Part shown: piece by piece, positions 53,868 through 63,209 of the stretch
Position numbering within the stretch: the first letter of the stretch is position 1
How the letters are laid out: each line of letters begins with the position of its first letter
NCBI RefSeq assembly: GCF_021272205.1
Contig: NZ_JAJSDX010000006.1
Location: 292,320-356,319 of the forward strand
From: Pantoea sp. Mb-10
Lineage (GTDB): Bacteria; Pseudomonadota; Gammaproteobacteria; Enterobacterales; Enterobacteriaceae
Direction of reading: 5' to 3'
DNA length: 64,000 nucleotides
Translations under genes and position numbers: made by a program
The notes under the pieces: model-generated
Database searches by the model: none
What the model was told of the DNA's origin: nothing
What the model saw: the letters and a program-made list of their open reading frames with translations, nothing else

Positions 53868-56380
53868 TATTCGACGCCCTCCCAGTCACTGTTTTCGATG
53901 TTGGCCAACAGCGCCTGCGCACTGGCGGCGGTGTCGAGGTTGAATATCTGATCCGGCAGCGTGAAGCCGCGCAGATCCAGCAGCGCCAGAGGACCTTTTC
54001 CAAGTTGGGCGCGCAGCATCCACTGCAGGGTTTGCCCGTGTGGCGCGGTAAAGCTCATCATCCATTGGCTGCGGTCAAGCTGCTGACGCTTACCCTGATG
54101 CAGCCAGCGTATAAATCCCCACGTTCCGCTGTAGTCGCCGAACAGGCGCGCACCGGCATCGACCGTAGTCCAGGTCAGCATCGTACCTGGCTTCCAGGTC
54201 TCTCCCGGCCAACGAAAGCTTTGCCAACTAGCCAGCTGGTTGAAGTAGTGCAGCTTTTGTCCATCAATGGTCAGTTGGGTTTCCACCACCTGAGGCACAG
54301 GCAGCGCCTGCAGTTCGAAGCTGATGCCTTGGCTGCCATCGGTAAACAGGATGTCCGACAGCTGGCTCAGCTGGTTAATTGCCCGCAGAAAGTCAGGATT
54401 AACGCTGAGCCCTTGGCTATTAACCTTATCCGGTACCCACTCACTGCCCTCGTTGTGCAACACACCGTTGAGCTCTGTCGTCAGGAAGCGCGCTATGCGT
54501 CCGCTGTCCCTGCGCACAAATTCAGCCAGCATCGGCAAAGAGGCATCACTTTTGCTGGCGGCAAACGGGAAACGTCCGTCAAATGCCGTATGCCAGTTCG
54601 TGACAATCGAGCGGCTCCATTTGTCATTGAGACTCGCCGCTGAAGGTTGAAGCACGGCCTTCCACGCTTGAGTCAGCGGCTGCACAAACAGCGTGCTGCC
54701 AAATTCGCTCCACTCTTCGCCCAGGCTTGCCGAAATAAGGCTGCCGTATTGCTGGGTGTCGGTCAGATCCACGCTTCTGCCCCGGAACACGGTCTGTGCC
54801 AGCGCCTGCATCATCGCCTGTGGGTCAGCGGCGCTGGCCACCTGTTGCAGGCGCAGACGCACCCGGGTGATGCGGGTCAGATACGTTTGCAGGCTCAGGG
54901 AGTTGTCACCCGATATGACGCTGCTGCCGTTGTTTTTGCCCAAAAGGTGAAGCAGCGGTCCGAAAGTTTCATCCAGCGGCCCGCGCGAATCTGACGCCGA
55001 CGGAACAATCGCGGGCGTCTCTTTCCCGCCTACGAGGCTTTTCGCCGATTTGATAAGGGCATCAGAAAGACGTTCATTTTGCTGGCCAGTCTGCCCCTGC
55101 CAGACGAGGGTATTCATCAGCGCAATGAGCGGCGACTGGCGTACATCACTCATCAGCGTTAACTGGTCGGTAACGTCAGCAATGTTGTTTGTCGGATTAA
55201 GTCGCAGAGCATTGAGGAAGCTCAGCCAACTGTCGGCAAAGTCGGTGAAGTAACGTTGCGTCAGGCGTGCTTTCAGTGCCTCCGGCGACAGGCTCGCCGA
55301 TACTGTCTTGAGGGAATCACTCAGCACCCAGTCAATTTCATCCCGGCGTGACCGGGCAGCTTCTTCGATAGCCTGCTGAACGCCCCCTTCCCACGCTTGA
55401 CGGGTGAATATGCCTGGCACCACCTTCTCCGTTGTGAAGAGTCGGCGCACAGGGGTGCCGCTGGTCATCTCTTCCAGCGTGACGTTGGCAAAATGACGGC
55501 GTACGGTGTTGAGCATGTTTTCATAGAGCGTGCTTTCCGCATTGCGGTGACCCATCTGCTGTAATAACACCTGACGGCTCTGGCTAACCAATTGAGCGTC
55601 CGGAGTAAGTTTCCACTGCGGCTGCGTGGGCAGTTGGGTAATGTAGAAGGCCCACAAATCCGGTGCCAGGCTCTGCCACAGGCTGGTTGACACTCCCATC
55701 CGCGTTGGCTGCACGGTTTTGAGGGTCTTCGCGTAGAAATTAGCGTCGACTTTTTCCGGGCGGGCCATCATCAACCAGGCTTTTAGCTGAGCATAGCCTG
55801 ACTCTGCCAGCTGTGCCCGCTGGTCGCTGCCGGGCGCAGAGCCCACCAGCGCGCTGAGCTTTTGCGTCAAAGCGGCATGCGCCGGATTGCGTATCACGCG
55901 GTTGTTTGCCAGTCCGTACCAGGGCAGCATCGCGTCAAGTAGTTGCTTGTTATGGTCAAGACCGAAGCGCTGGTACCAAGGCGCACCGTCCTGAACGCGC
56001 TGCTGCAGGCGGCCAGCGTCATTACGCAGCCTGTGCAGAGCCATCAGCGAGTCATCCGAGACGTCAGGCTGCGCCACCACGGCATGAGCCTGCTGCGCAA
56101 TAGAGACAATCTGCAGGCGGTTGACCGCAAACGACAGCAGCATCCCCGCGCCGAAGACACCGAGGACGATCATCAGCATCCAGCAAAGCGCTTGCTCCCA
56201 CGGCCTACCCACTCGGCGGCCGTGCACGCGGATACAGTCATCAACGATGCCCTGCCAGGTCACCGGCAGCGTGAGCGCATGGCGTTCTGATTCATGGACA
56301 TATTTTTCCGCGCCAGCAGGGGCTTCACCGTCGTCTGCGGCTGCAATGACGGCGGGTTTCGTCTCCGGCAGGCTGAACAT
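53867..56380 (-). CDS. tssM: TssM C-terminal fragment after an in-frame TAG
   Basis: This 837-residue frame holds the third TssM transmembrane helix (ALCWMLMIVLGVFGAGMLLS) and the large periplasmic region (LHRLRNDAGRLQQRVQDGAP to the C-terminal ALLDLRGFTLPDQIFNLDTA). It is in the same frame as the N-terminal fragment. Only the codon TAG at 56402-56404 interrupts what would otherwise be a protein of about 1150 residues, the usual TssM length. The first ATG after the stop is 56380, with no clear ribosome site. Whether this part is made by restart, readthrough or not at all is unknown. Confidence 0.85.
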   Translation of the reverse strand: MFSLPETKPAVIAAADDGEAPAGAEKYVHESERHALTLPVTWQGIVDDCIRVHGRRVGRPWEQALCWMLMIVLGVFGAGMLLSFAVNRLQIVSIAQQAHAVVAQPDVSDDSLMALHRLRNDAGRLQQRVQDGAPWYQRFGLDHNKQLLDAMLPWYGLANNRVIRNPAHAALTQKLSALVGSAPGSDQRAQLAESGYAQLKAWLMMARPEKVDANFYAKTLKTVQPTRMGVSTSLWQSLAPDLWAFYITQLPTQPQWKLTPDAQLVSQSRQVLLQQMGHRNAESTLYENMLNTVRRHFANVTLEEMTSGTPVRRLFTTEKVVPGIFTRQAWEGGVQQAIEEAARSRRDEIDWVLSDSLKTVSASLSPEALKARLTQRYFTDFADSWLSFLNALRLNPTNNIADVTDQLTLMSDVRQSPLIALMNTLVWQGQTGQQNERLSDALIKSAKSLVGGKETPAIVPSASDSRGPLDETFGPLLHLLGKNNGSSVISGDNSLSLQTYLTRITRVRLRLQQVASAADPQAMMQALAQTVFRGRSVDLTDTQQYGSLISASLGEEWSEFGSTLFVQPLTQAWKAVLQPSAASLNDKWSRSIVTNWHTAFDGRFPFAASKSDASLPMLAEFVRRDSGRIARFLTTELNGVLHNEGSEWVPDKVNSQGLSVNPDFLRAINQLSQLSDILFTDGSQGISFELQALPVPQVVETQLTIDGQKLHYFNQLASWQSFRWPGETWKPGTMLTWTTVDAGARLFGDYSGTWGFIRWLHQGKRQQLDRSQWMMSFTAPHGQTLQWMLRAQLGKGPLALLDLRGFTLPDQIFNLDTAASAQALLANIENSDWEGVE

Positions 56381-56401
56381 CAGGCCACGCAGCGGAATGC
56401 G

Positions 56402-57319
56402 CTACTGGGAGGCCGTTAGCCAGGGCACCAGTTGCTGAGTCCAGATGGCGATGCCGCCGTTTTTGAGGTGCTGACCCAAGCGCAGCAGGAAATCATGGCT
56501 GTTGTTCTTCGAGACCTGGTTCAGGCCCTGTTCCCGCAGTGCTGGCAGCATCTGTTCAAGCTGGCGGGTAATATCATCGGCTTGCGCGCGCAGCGGAAAA
56601 CGGGCTCCTACCGTTTGTTCTGTGCGCGTCTCCTGCGACCAATTGCTGTCGCACAGCTGCCACAGCCAGACCGGCGCGGCGTAGCGCAGCAGCTCACTGA
56701 TTTTTTCCAGCCCGCGTAAATCGTTATCGCTGATCTGGGGTGTGAGGTTAAGCGTCTGGGGTATGACGCGCACAATACCGTCCAGTGGCCGTCTGCGGCG
56801 CAGTTTACGCAGCGTGTCGTACTTTTCATTTTCGGGTTCAGCGTGCAGACTGCCGCCGTAAATCAGCACGGTACCCTTGCCTTCTAACCACTGTCGCTGT
56901 TGCAGACCGGGTACCAGCTGTGCGATTGCCGCTTCGTCTCCGGTAATCAGCAACAGGCGGACTTTGCGGCGCCAAAAGAAGCGATAGCGCGATCGAAGGT
57001 GGGTCTTCAGCCGTTCATGAGCAACATCGTGCGCGGTCACTTTTGCGGGTTTACGCTTGCGGGATACCGACGGGCTAACCTTATCATTAATCAGTAATCG
57101 TAAGGCCATAAACCCCAGCACCAACAGGCTGAGTGCAATTCCCCATACGATAAAGCCAGAGAAAATAAGCGGGCGCAGCGTTTCCCATTCCGTTGAACGC
57201 TCGGTCGCCCAGAGCCACCATGCCACTCCGCCCAGCAGTATCAGTAAAGTGGTCACAGCAAGGCATACCGTTGCCGTGGCTGCCACAGAAAGGGCAGCAG
57301 GTTTATTGACGTTGTCCAT
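56402..57319 (-). CDS. tssM: TssM N-terminal fragment ending at an in-frame TAG
   Basis: This 305-residue frame has two N-terminal membrane helices (CLAVTTLLILLGGVAWWLWA, FIVWGIALSLLVLGFMALRL) and the cytoplasmic NTPase-like domain. The usual P-loop position reads LLLITGDEAAIAQLVPGL, so the Walker A motif is missing, as in some other TssM proteins. It ends TASQ-TAG, and the frame continues RIPLRGLMFSLPE without shift. Homologous TssM proteins run through this point. This is either a nonsense mutation, amber readthrough or an assembly error. Confidence 0.85.
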   Translation of the reverse strand: MDNVNKPAALSVAATATVCLAVTTLLILLGGVAWWLWATERSTEWETLRPLIFSGFIVWGIALSLLVLGFMALRLLINDKVSPSVSRKRKPAKVTAHDVAHERLKTHLRSRYRFFWRRKVRLLLITGDEAAIAQLVPGLQQRQWLEGKGTVLIYGGSLHAEPENEKYDTLRKLRRRRPLDGIVRVIPQTLNLTPQISDNDLRGLEKISELLRYAAPVWLWQLCDSNWSQETRTEQTVGARFPLRAQADDITRQLEQMLPALREQGLNQVSKNNSHDFLLRLGQHLKNGGIAIWTQQLVPWLTASQ

Positions 57320-58442
57320 CAGGTTTTACAATTCCAATTGCGAGGGGGTTCATCGGGTCGCGGGCAATCCAGCCACACGGTTGTTGATGGTGCGCGGCGT
57401 AGAGTGCCGCCAGCGATAAAACGATCAGCGCCTCCATATCGCCGGTTTCTCCCCAGTGAGCGTCTTGCAGATGCTGCGTGACATCCCAGCCACTATTCGC
57501 CAATGCCTTGATATCGGGCTGGAAAAACAAGATACAGGCCTCGGGAGGATCTTTGATTTCGCTCTGTGTCAGGGCTCGGGCAAATACGGTGGGCAAGGTG
57601 TCGCCCTGCGCTGGTGGAAACGCTTCACCGCGCGTGAGCTGTACCGGGCCATTGCGTCCGGCCAGCCACAGTGCAGCGGATTCTCCGGCGGGACGAACGC
57701 GAGTTGGCTGAGCCGCGACCGCCTGACACCCGGCGATCAGTATCGTGTCCTCCGGCTGGGCTTCGGCAAGATCGCTCGCTATCTCAGCCAGGCTGGCTTC
57801 CCCTTGCCAGGGCTCAGGCCTTGCAGGCAGCGCGATTCCCGGGAAAGTGAGTGCCATCTGGTCACGAAATGCTTGCCAGGCCATATCGGTGCCCTGCCAG
57901 TAACAACGCAGCGGCGGAGAGAGGTTTATTTCGCTGCGCTGCTTGTGCCACTCCTTAACCAGCAGTTCCGCCAGCCGCTTTTCACGCGCGGGGGCATCTA
58001 TAGCCGAAATGTGGGGCAGCCTCAGGGCACTGCCGCCCCACTCTTTTTTCTCCTCAGGTCGACGTTGTTCACGGTTAAGCACGCGCAGCCAGTCAACGGG
58101 GCGCGTCCCAGCAGGCCCCAGCAACAGACCTTCTTTTAACCAGAACGGCTGCCGATGCTGCGCCCACCACCGCTGCCGTTCATATGCCACGCGCTGGCAG
58201 TAGAAAGCCGCGTTATGCACGCTGACGCGGTAATACAACAGTCGCAGCAGCCAGCCCGTGCCCGCCAGCAGCACCACCACCAGGATAGCGGCGGCTATCA
58301 GAGCACCTCTCTCCTCAACGGAGGGCAAAAGCGCCCCGGCCGCGGTGCCAAGTAATACCAACAATGCCGTGGCCGAGAGCCATCTGGCTGCAGCGGGTGG
58401 ACGTGCGGTTCTGTACGCCGGATAGTCTGGAACGGGCCTCAC
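57303..58442 (-). CDS. Uncharacterised T6SS-linked membrane protein
   Basis: This 379-residue protein has two hydrophobic helices near residues 20-45 and 48-68 (ALIAAAILVVVLLAGTGWLL). A soluble region with LYYRVSVHNAAFYCQRVAYE, RWWAQHRQPFWLKEGLLLGP and a C-terminal VLSLAALYAAHHQQPCGWIA follows. GTG 58442 overlaps the PAAR stop by four bases and its end overlaps the tssM start by 17 bases, so it is firmly in the operon. I do not recognise a core Tss family. Its place before TssM suggests an accessory of the membrane complex or effector loading. Confidence 0.75.
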   Translation of the reverse strand: MRPVPDYPAYRTARPPAAARWLSATALLVLLGTAAGALLPSVEERGALIAAAILVVVLLAGTGWLLRLLYYRVSVHNAAFYCQRVAYERQRWWAQHRQPFWLKEGLLLGPAGTRPVDWLRVLNREQRRPEEKKEWGGSALRLPHISAIDAPAREKRLAELLVKEWHKQRSEINLSPPLRCYWQGTDMAWQAFRDQMALTFPGIALPARPEPWQGEASLAEIASDLAEAQPEDTILIAGCQAVAAQPTRVRPAGESAALWLAGRNGPVQLTRGEAFPPAQGDTLPTVFARALTQSEIKDPPEACILFFQPDIKALANSGWDVTQHLQDAHWGETGDMEALIVLSLAALYAAHHQQPCGWIARDPMNPLAIGIVKPDGQRQ

Positions 58443-58696
58443 TGGTCAACACCGCAGTCGGGAAACGAGCTGACCAGCGTACAGCCGCAGGCACAGCGAT
58501 GACCATGCAGCGCCACAGGCTGTCCATTGACCGTGGTCAGTGCGCTGCCTTCGGCGATGGTCGTTTTTCCGTGTTTGTTACAGCGAACCGGGTCTCCCTT
58601 ACAGGCCAATCCCTGTCCGAAGCACTGATAGTGCCCGCCTAATACCCTGCCCCCGTATTCTCGTAGGCTATCTCCTTTACGAATCACTTTACGCAT
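58439..58696 (-). CDS. PAAR-domain spike-tip protein
   Basis: This 85-residue single-domain PAAR protein has VIRKGDSLREYGGRVLGG, GDPVRCNKHGKTTIAEG, TTVNGQPVALHGHRCACGCT and His/Cys residues for the tip metal. PAAR caps the VgrG spike. The gene is 19 bases after the Tle1-like effector gene, so the effector is likely delivered by this PAAR or its VgrG. Confidence 0.93.
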   Translation of the reverse strand: MRKVIRKGDSLREYGGRVLGGHYQCFGQGLACKGDPVRCNKHGKTTIAEGSALTTVNGQPVALHGHRCACGCTLVSSFPDCGVDQ

Positions 58697-58715
58697 CGGC
58701 TCTCCGTGTTCCTTT

Positions 58716-61154
58716 TTATGCCGTCACCTTCATGACATCCTCAAGCCAGCTCGCCGGGATCGCAGCCTGCGCCCGGGCCAGCCGCTGTTCAGCCACGAGC
58801 GCCTTGTGCCGCGCAACCACCGCGCCCGGCGTCCGGGTAAACGCCCGCTGCTGTTCACCGCCCGGCAGTTCCGGCAGCGGTTCACGCGTGATCCTGTCCA
58901 GCACTTCAACCTGCAGCGATCGCACGGCGCCCGTCGCCGCCAGCCCGGCCAGCGTTCCGCTCAGGCTCCGTTGCCGGAAGCTCAGCACGACGCCCGTGGT
59001 CAGCGTGGCAAACCCGACCAGATCGCCGGCGATCACCAGCGGTGACAGGGACTTGCTGCACTGCCCGCCGAAATACATCATCCGGTAGCGGAAGTAGCCG
59101 CCCCACATCTCGCGCGTGCCCAGCGCGGCGTGCATGAACCAGGCGCGCGAGTCGTGCACCTGGTCGTCGAACAGCGCCCTGACCAGCCCGCCCGGTTGTG
59201 CGGCGTTGCTGTCCTCACCGGACGCCGGGAACAGCACCGCCACCCGGGCGTCGCCGTCAGCCTTTATGCGCCGGTACTCCCCGGGCTCGTCATCGGTATT
59301 GAGCACGAAAATCACCGGCTGCAGCACGGTGTCCAGCACCGCCTGCGCCAGGTTCTCCGGAATGCGGTAGCCGTCGTGGTAGTCGCGGCCGAACTCCTTT
59401 GCCGCCTCATACAGCTGGGTCTGCGCCATATCCGGGTCGTAATCCCTGACGCCGGGAACGAGCACCAGCTCGTCCATCCTGTCTGCGGGCTGATTTGCTG
59501 CCTGCTCCTGGCGCCTTTTCAGCACCGCCCGCTGCTGTTCATTCCGCGCCTCTTCCGCCGCCCTGCGCGCGGCGGGCAGCGCTCCGGTATTGGTGGCGCG
59601 CCGGTAGAACGGCGTTGTCAGCACCGACCCGCCGGCGTAGCGCGCGATACGCCAGGCGGTGATCCACGCAATCTGGTTTTCAACCACGGTCTCCAGGCTG
59701 CCGCTGGCGCGCGGCGGCGCGTACCGGGACGCCTCTTCAGGCGCGGTGACTGCGGGAGTGGGGAGATTCAGGGTGAGCTCGCGCCAGGCGTTGAAGCGCA
59801 GGACTAATGGATCGTCTATTACAAATTCACCTTGTAACTCTGGTGACATGGCTCGCCAAAGCTGGTGTTTCAGTTCTTGCGGTAAGATTGCCGGAGGTAC
59901 TTTGAGCGGTGCTCCAGTGGTAAACGCCGAAGCATAAATGTCATGCAACGCTATCTGAGACAACAACAGGCTGTCATCCCCGCCACTGGCCTTGCCCTGA
60001 TCCCCCCGCGGATAACCGCCCCCGATATCCGAGTGCATGCCCGGATAAACTACCTCGGTGACACAGGGCGGATACCTGCCGTCCTCCCGCCGCACCGAGT
60101 CCAGCGGGAAGCAGAGGCGCTGCTCGTGCCCCGAGACCATATGCACGCATTTCTTTATCAGCCCGCCATAAGTGTCATCGTCCGGCAGCGCCATCGTGCC
60201 GTCCGCCCAGGACATATGCCCCGAGGCGACCGGCACCACGTGCGCCACCCCCACCGAGGCCACCGTATCCAGCAGCCCGAGAAACTCCACGCTCACGGGC
60301 AGCTGCAGCTCCCCCACCTGCAGGCACTGCGGCGGCTTTTCACCTTCCGCCGCCGGCGGGGGCAACAGTTCGCTCAGCCAGCGCACAAACGTCCGGGCAG
60401 CGGCGGCACCGCGGGAAAACCCGTACACGTACAGCCGGATACCCAGCAGCTTTGGCCTGCCCGGCTCCGGCTGAGTCATCAGCGGCTTCAGGTTCGGGGC
60501 CAGCGCATTCAGCAGGCGGTGGAACTCTTCGTAACGGTTGTGGCTGCCCTCTGACCACAGGCGGCTCCAGCGGGTCCCCATTTTGCTCAGGGACCGCCGG
60601 CTTTCCGCGGTGGTCAGCCATTTTTCAGTCGCGGTAAATTTCAGCACATCAATAATGCGCAGCAGCGCCCAGTTAATGCGCTCTTCGCCCATGGCGGCGC
60701 CCACCATACCCGCGGTAGAATAGTCCGGGTCGTTCACTTCCGGAAACGGGGTGCCCACCCCGGGCATGTAGAACTTAAAATATTTGCCTCCCCCCTCCCA
60801 GGCATCATCTAACAGCGCGGCCTGCGCGCCAGCGGGCACCCCGCCCGCAGTACCGGCCCCGATAGTGGCGCGAAACAACCGCGCGATATTGGTCGGGTGC
60901 TTCGGGTCAGACAGCAGCAGGTCATTGTTGAGGTTATTCCCCGTCCCGTCGAAAAACAGGCTGATATGCAGCGTCTTGCAGCACGGCGGCGCCACCCGTC
61001 GTCCGGCCGCCAGGCACAGCTCCTGATGATAGCGCCGCTCGGCGCTGTTCTGCTGATGGCAGCTCTGCCCGACCTGCAGCGCGTTGACGGGGAGGCGCCC
61101 CCGCGCCGGGAACAGCGGTGGCACCCAGGCGAGGTCGGTTTTTATTTCGGACAT
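58716..61154 (-). CDS. T6SS phospholipase effector, DUF2235 (Tle1-like)
   Basis: This 812-residue protein has a short N-terminal tail, then the DUF2235 alpha/beta hydrolase: HISLFFDGTGNNLNNDLL (residues 63-80), LYVYGFSRGAAAARTFV with nucleophile Ser247 in GFSRG, FLGLLDTVASVGVAH, and YPGMHSDIGGGYPRG with the Asp/His region. Near the C-terminus hydrophobic stretches (LVIAGDLVGFATLTTGVVL) may contact membrane. Tle1-type effectors are phospholipase A enzymes acting in the target periplasm. ATG 61154 lies inside the end of the upstream DUF3304 gene (13-base overlap), which couples effector translation to immunity translation. Confidence 0.92.
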   Translation of the reverse strand: MSEIKTDLAWVPPLFPARGRLPVNALQVGQSCHQQNSAERRYHQELCLAAGRRVAPPCCKTLHISLFFDGTGNNLNNDLLLSDPKHPTNIARLFRATIGAGTAGGVPAGAQAALLDDAWEGGGKYFKFYMPGVGTPFPEVNDPDYSTAGMVGAAMGEERINWALLRIIDVLKFTATEKWLTTAESRRSLSKMGTRWSRLWSEGSHNRYEEFHRLLNALAPNLKPLMTQPEPGRPKLLGIRLYVYGFSRGAAAARTFVRWLSELLPPPAAEGEKPPQCLQVGELQLPVSVEFLGLLDTVASVGVAHVVPVASGHMSWADGTMALPDDDTYGGLIKKCVHMVSGHEQRLCFPLDSVRREDGRYPPCVTEVVYPGMHSDIGGGYPRGDQGKASGGDDSLLLSQIALHDIYASAFTTGAPLKVPPAILPQELKHQLWRAMSPELQGEFVIDDPLVLRFNAWRELTLNLPTPAVTAPEEASRYAPPRASGSLETVVENQIAWITAWRIARYAGGSVLTTPFYRRATNTGALPAARRAAEEARNEQQRAVLKRRQEQAANQPADRMDELVLVPGVRDYDPDMAQTQLYEAAKEFGRDYHDGYRIPENLAQAVLDTVLQPVIFVLNTDDEPGEYRRIKADGDARVAVLFPASGEDSNAAQPGGLVRALFDDQVHDSRAWFMHAALGTREMWGGYFRYRMMYFGGQCSKSLSPLVIAGDLVGFATLTTGVVLSFRQRSLSGTLAGLAATGAVRSLQVEVLDRITREPLPELPGGEQQRAFTRTPGAVVARHKALVAEQRLARAQAAIPASWLEDVMKVTA

Positions 61155-61669
61155 ATTGCGGGCTCCTTCATCATGAGGGGCTCTTTTATCGGATAGCCGG
61201 CATTTCTCGGCGACCAGCAACTGGTGGTGACCTTCACCTCATCGCAGGGCAGAAAGTGCACGGTGATGCCGCACACATCCTGACCGTTGTAGTCGGGCAG
61301 CGGGACGGTTTTGCTGTGCTGACGTTTTTGGGCATCAATACCTTTTTTCCAGGCAAGGTATTTTTGCCTGTCCTGATAACCGGGAAAGTCCATGGAGTAT
61401 CCCACTCCAGTCTCCCAGTCAATACGCACCCTCATGCCCGGTGTCCAGCGGGCGGGCACGCTGTAGCAGCAGCCGCCGCCGCCGCCCTGGAACGGGCCGA
61501 TAATGTCGATACCCGACTGGTTATCCACGCTGAAGTGGTTGATGGCCCATTTCGTGTGGTTGATGGCTTTAATCGTTCCACCACCCCCGCCTCCGGCCTG
61601 CGCGGCGGGCTGCGAGCAGCCGGTTAGCAGCAGACCTGCCAGCAGCGGGCTCAGAAATACGTGTTTCAT
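61142..61669 (-). CDS. DUF3304 lipoprotein, putative Tle1 immunity protein, copy 1
   Basis: This 175-residue lipoprotein has a signal LSPLLAGLLLTGCSQPAAQA with lipobox Cys, a Gly-rich linker, then INHTKWAINHFSVDNQSGID, IIGPFQGGGGGCCYSVPARW and DVCGITVHFLPCDEVKVTTS. DUF3304 lipoproteins are typical partners of DUF2235 effectors and should block them in the periplasm. AAGGAACG precedes ATG 61669; a longer frame to 61918 is only readthrough over effector relic sequence. This copy is next to the intact effector, so it is the likely cognate immunity gene. Confidence 0.9.
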   Translation of the reverse strand: MKHVFLSPLLAGLLLTGCSQPAAQAGGGGGGTIKAINHTKWAINHFSVDNQSGIDIIGPFQGGGGGCCYSVPARWTPGMRVRIDWETGVGYSMDFPGYQDRQKYLAWKKGIDAQKRQHSKTVPLPDYNGQDVCGITVHFLPCDEVKVTTSCWSPRNAGYPIKEPLMMKEPAICPK

Positions 61670-61716
61670 CTGACGTTCCTTGTAGAAGAGGGGTTTTAAA
61701 AAAGGGAAAAGATTAG

Positions 61717-62526
61717 CTAAACAGCGCCGTTGTGCTGAGGGCAATGCTGTCCGACCTGCAGCGCAGAGGCCGACAGGCGTCCCCGCGCCGGGAACGGCGG
61801 TGGCACCAAGTTTGGCCTGCCCGGCTCCGGCTGAGTCATCAGCGGCTTCAGGTTCGGGGCCAGCGCATTCAGCAGGCGGTGGAACTCTTCGTAACGGTTG
61901 TGGCTGCCCCCTGACCACAGGCGGCTCCAGCGGGTCCCCATTTTAGCGATGGACTTGCGGCTGGCTCCTTCGGACAGTTTTATACTGTTATTTTTCGGGT
62001 CCTTACTGACGCGCATCAGCACATCAATAATGCGCAGCAGCGCCCAGTTAATGCGTTCTTCGCCCATGGCGGCACCTACCATGCCCGCGGTGGAATAGTC
62101 CGGGTCGTTCACTTCCGGGAACGGGGTGCCCACCCCGGGAATGTAAAACTTGAAGTATTTGCCGCCGCTGTCGCTTGCCGCATCCAGCGGCATCCTGCCT
62201 GGATCAGCGACGCCACCGGCTGCGCCATCTCCGATGGTGGCGCTGAACAGGCGCGCGATATTGGTCGGGTGCTTCGGGTCAGACAGCAGCAGGTCATTGT
62301 TGAGGTTATTCCCCGTCCCGTCGAAAAACAGGCTGATATGCAGCGTTTTGCAGCACGGCGGCGCCACGCGTCGTCCGGCCGCCAGGCACAGTTCCTGATG
62401 ATAGCGCCGCTCGGCGCTGTTCTGCTGATGGCCGTTCTTCCCGACCTGCAGCGCGTTGACGGGGAGGCGCCCCTGCGCCGGGAACGGCGGCGGCACCCAG
62501 GCGAGGTCGGTTTTTATTTCGGACAT
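61717..62526 (-). pseudogene. Truncated Tle1-like effector relic with chimeric end
   Basis: This 269-codon frame matches the intact effector from MSEIKTDLAWVPPPFPAQGR through TQPEPGRP (about 234 residues). It then jumps to LVPPPFPARGRLSASALQVG QHCPQHNGAV, which is the N-terminal leader of another effector copy. The catalytic GFSRG and all later residues are missing, so it cannot be a lipase. A variable region (residues about 100-120 and 172-190) differs from the intact effector, showing it came from a different effector allele. The deletion join is visible in the sequence. Confidence 0.85.
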
Positions 62527-63041
62527 AGTGCGGGCTCCTTCATCCTGACGGGCTCTTTAATGGGGTAGGCAGGGCTGCCGTAGGTGTAGCAACTGGTGGT
62601 GACCTTCACCTCATCGCAGGGCAGAAAGTGCACGGTGATGCCGCACACATCCTGACCGTTGTAGTCGGGCAGCGGGACGGTTTTGCTGTGCTGACGTTTT
62701 TGGGCTCTCATTTTTTTAGCCCAGGCAAGGTATTTTTGCCTGTCCTGATAACCGGGAAAGTCCATGGAGTATCCCACTCCAGTCTCCCAGTCAATACGCA
62801 CCCTCATGCCCGGTGTCCAGCGGGCGGGCACGCTGTAGCAGCAGCCGCCGCCGCCCTGGAACGGGCCGATAATGTCGATACCCGACCGGTTATCCACGCT
62901 GAAGTGGTTGATGGCCCATTTTGTGTGGTTAATGGCCTCGATGGTGCCGCCACCCCCGCCTCCCGCCTGCGCGGCAGGCTGGGTACAGCCTGTTAACAGC
63001 ATTACGCCCGCCAGCAGCGGGCTCAGGAATATGTGTTTCAT
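62514..63041 (-). CDS. DUF3304 lipoprotein, putative orphan immunity protein, copy 2
   Basis: This 175-residue lipoprotein (LSPLLAGVMLLTGCTQPAAQ) is nearly identical to copy 1 over most of its length. It differs in the stretch YLAWAKKMRAQKRQ and at the end (CYTYGSPAYPIKEPVRMKEP). AAGGAACG lies before the ATG. The stop overlaps the start of the truncated effector, whose catalytic part is gone, so this immunity gene is now an orphan. Confidence 0.9.
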   Translation of the reverse strand: MKHIFLSPLLAGVMLLTGCTQPAAQAGGGGGGTIEAINHTKWAINHFSVDNRSGIDIIGPFQGGGGCCYSVPARWTPGMRVRIDWETGVGYSMDFPGYQDRQKYLAWAKKMRAQKRQHSKTVPLPDYNGQDVCGITVHFLPCDEVKVTTSCYTYGSPAYPIKEPVRMKEPALCPK

Positions 63042-63089
63042 CTGACGTTCCTTGTAGAAGAGGGATTTAAAAAGAAGGGAGAGATCAGG

Positions 63090-63209
63090 CTAAATAGCTC
63101 TGTTGTGCTGATGACAGTTCTGCCCGACCTGCAGCGCAGAAGCCGGCAGGCGTCCCTGCGCCGGGAACGGCGGCGGCACCCAGGCGAGGTCGGTTTTTAT
63201 TTGGGACAT
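63090..63209 (-). pseudogene. 39-codon effector leader relic
   Basis: The frame begins MSQIKTDLAWVPPPFPAQGR and ends NCHQHNRAI-stop. It is the N-terminal leader of a DUF2235 effector with everything else deleted. Its start overlaps the end of the copy 3 immunity gene just as in the intact pair. Confidence 0.8.

Noticed and set aside
61670..61918. N-terminal extension of the copy 1 DUF3304 protein
   Set aside because: The extension reads effector-relic DNA in a wrong frame; the lipoprotein signal and ribosome site clearly place the start at 61669.
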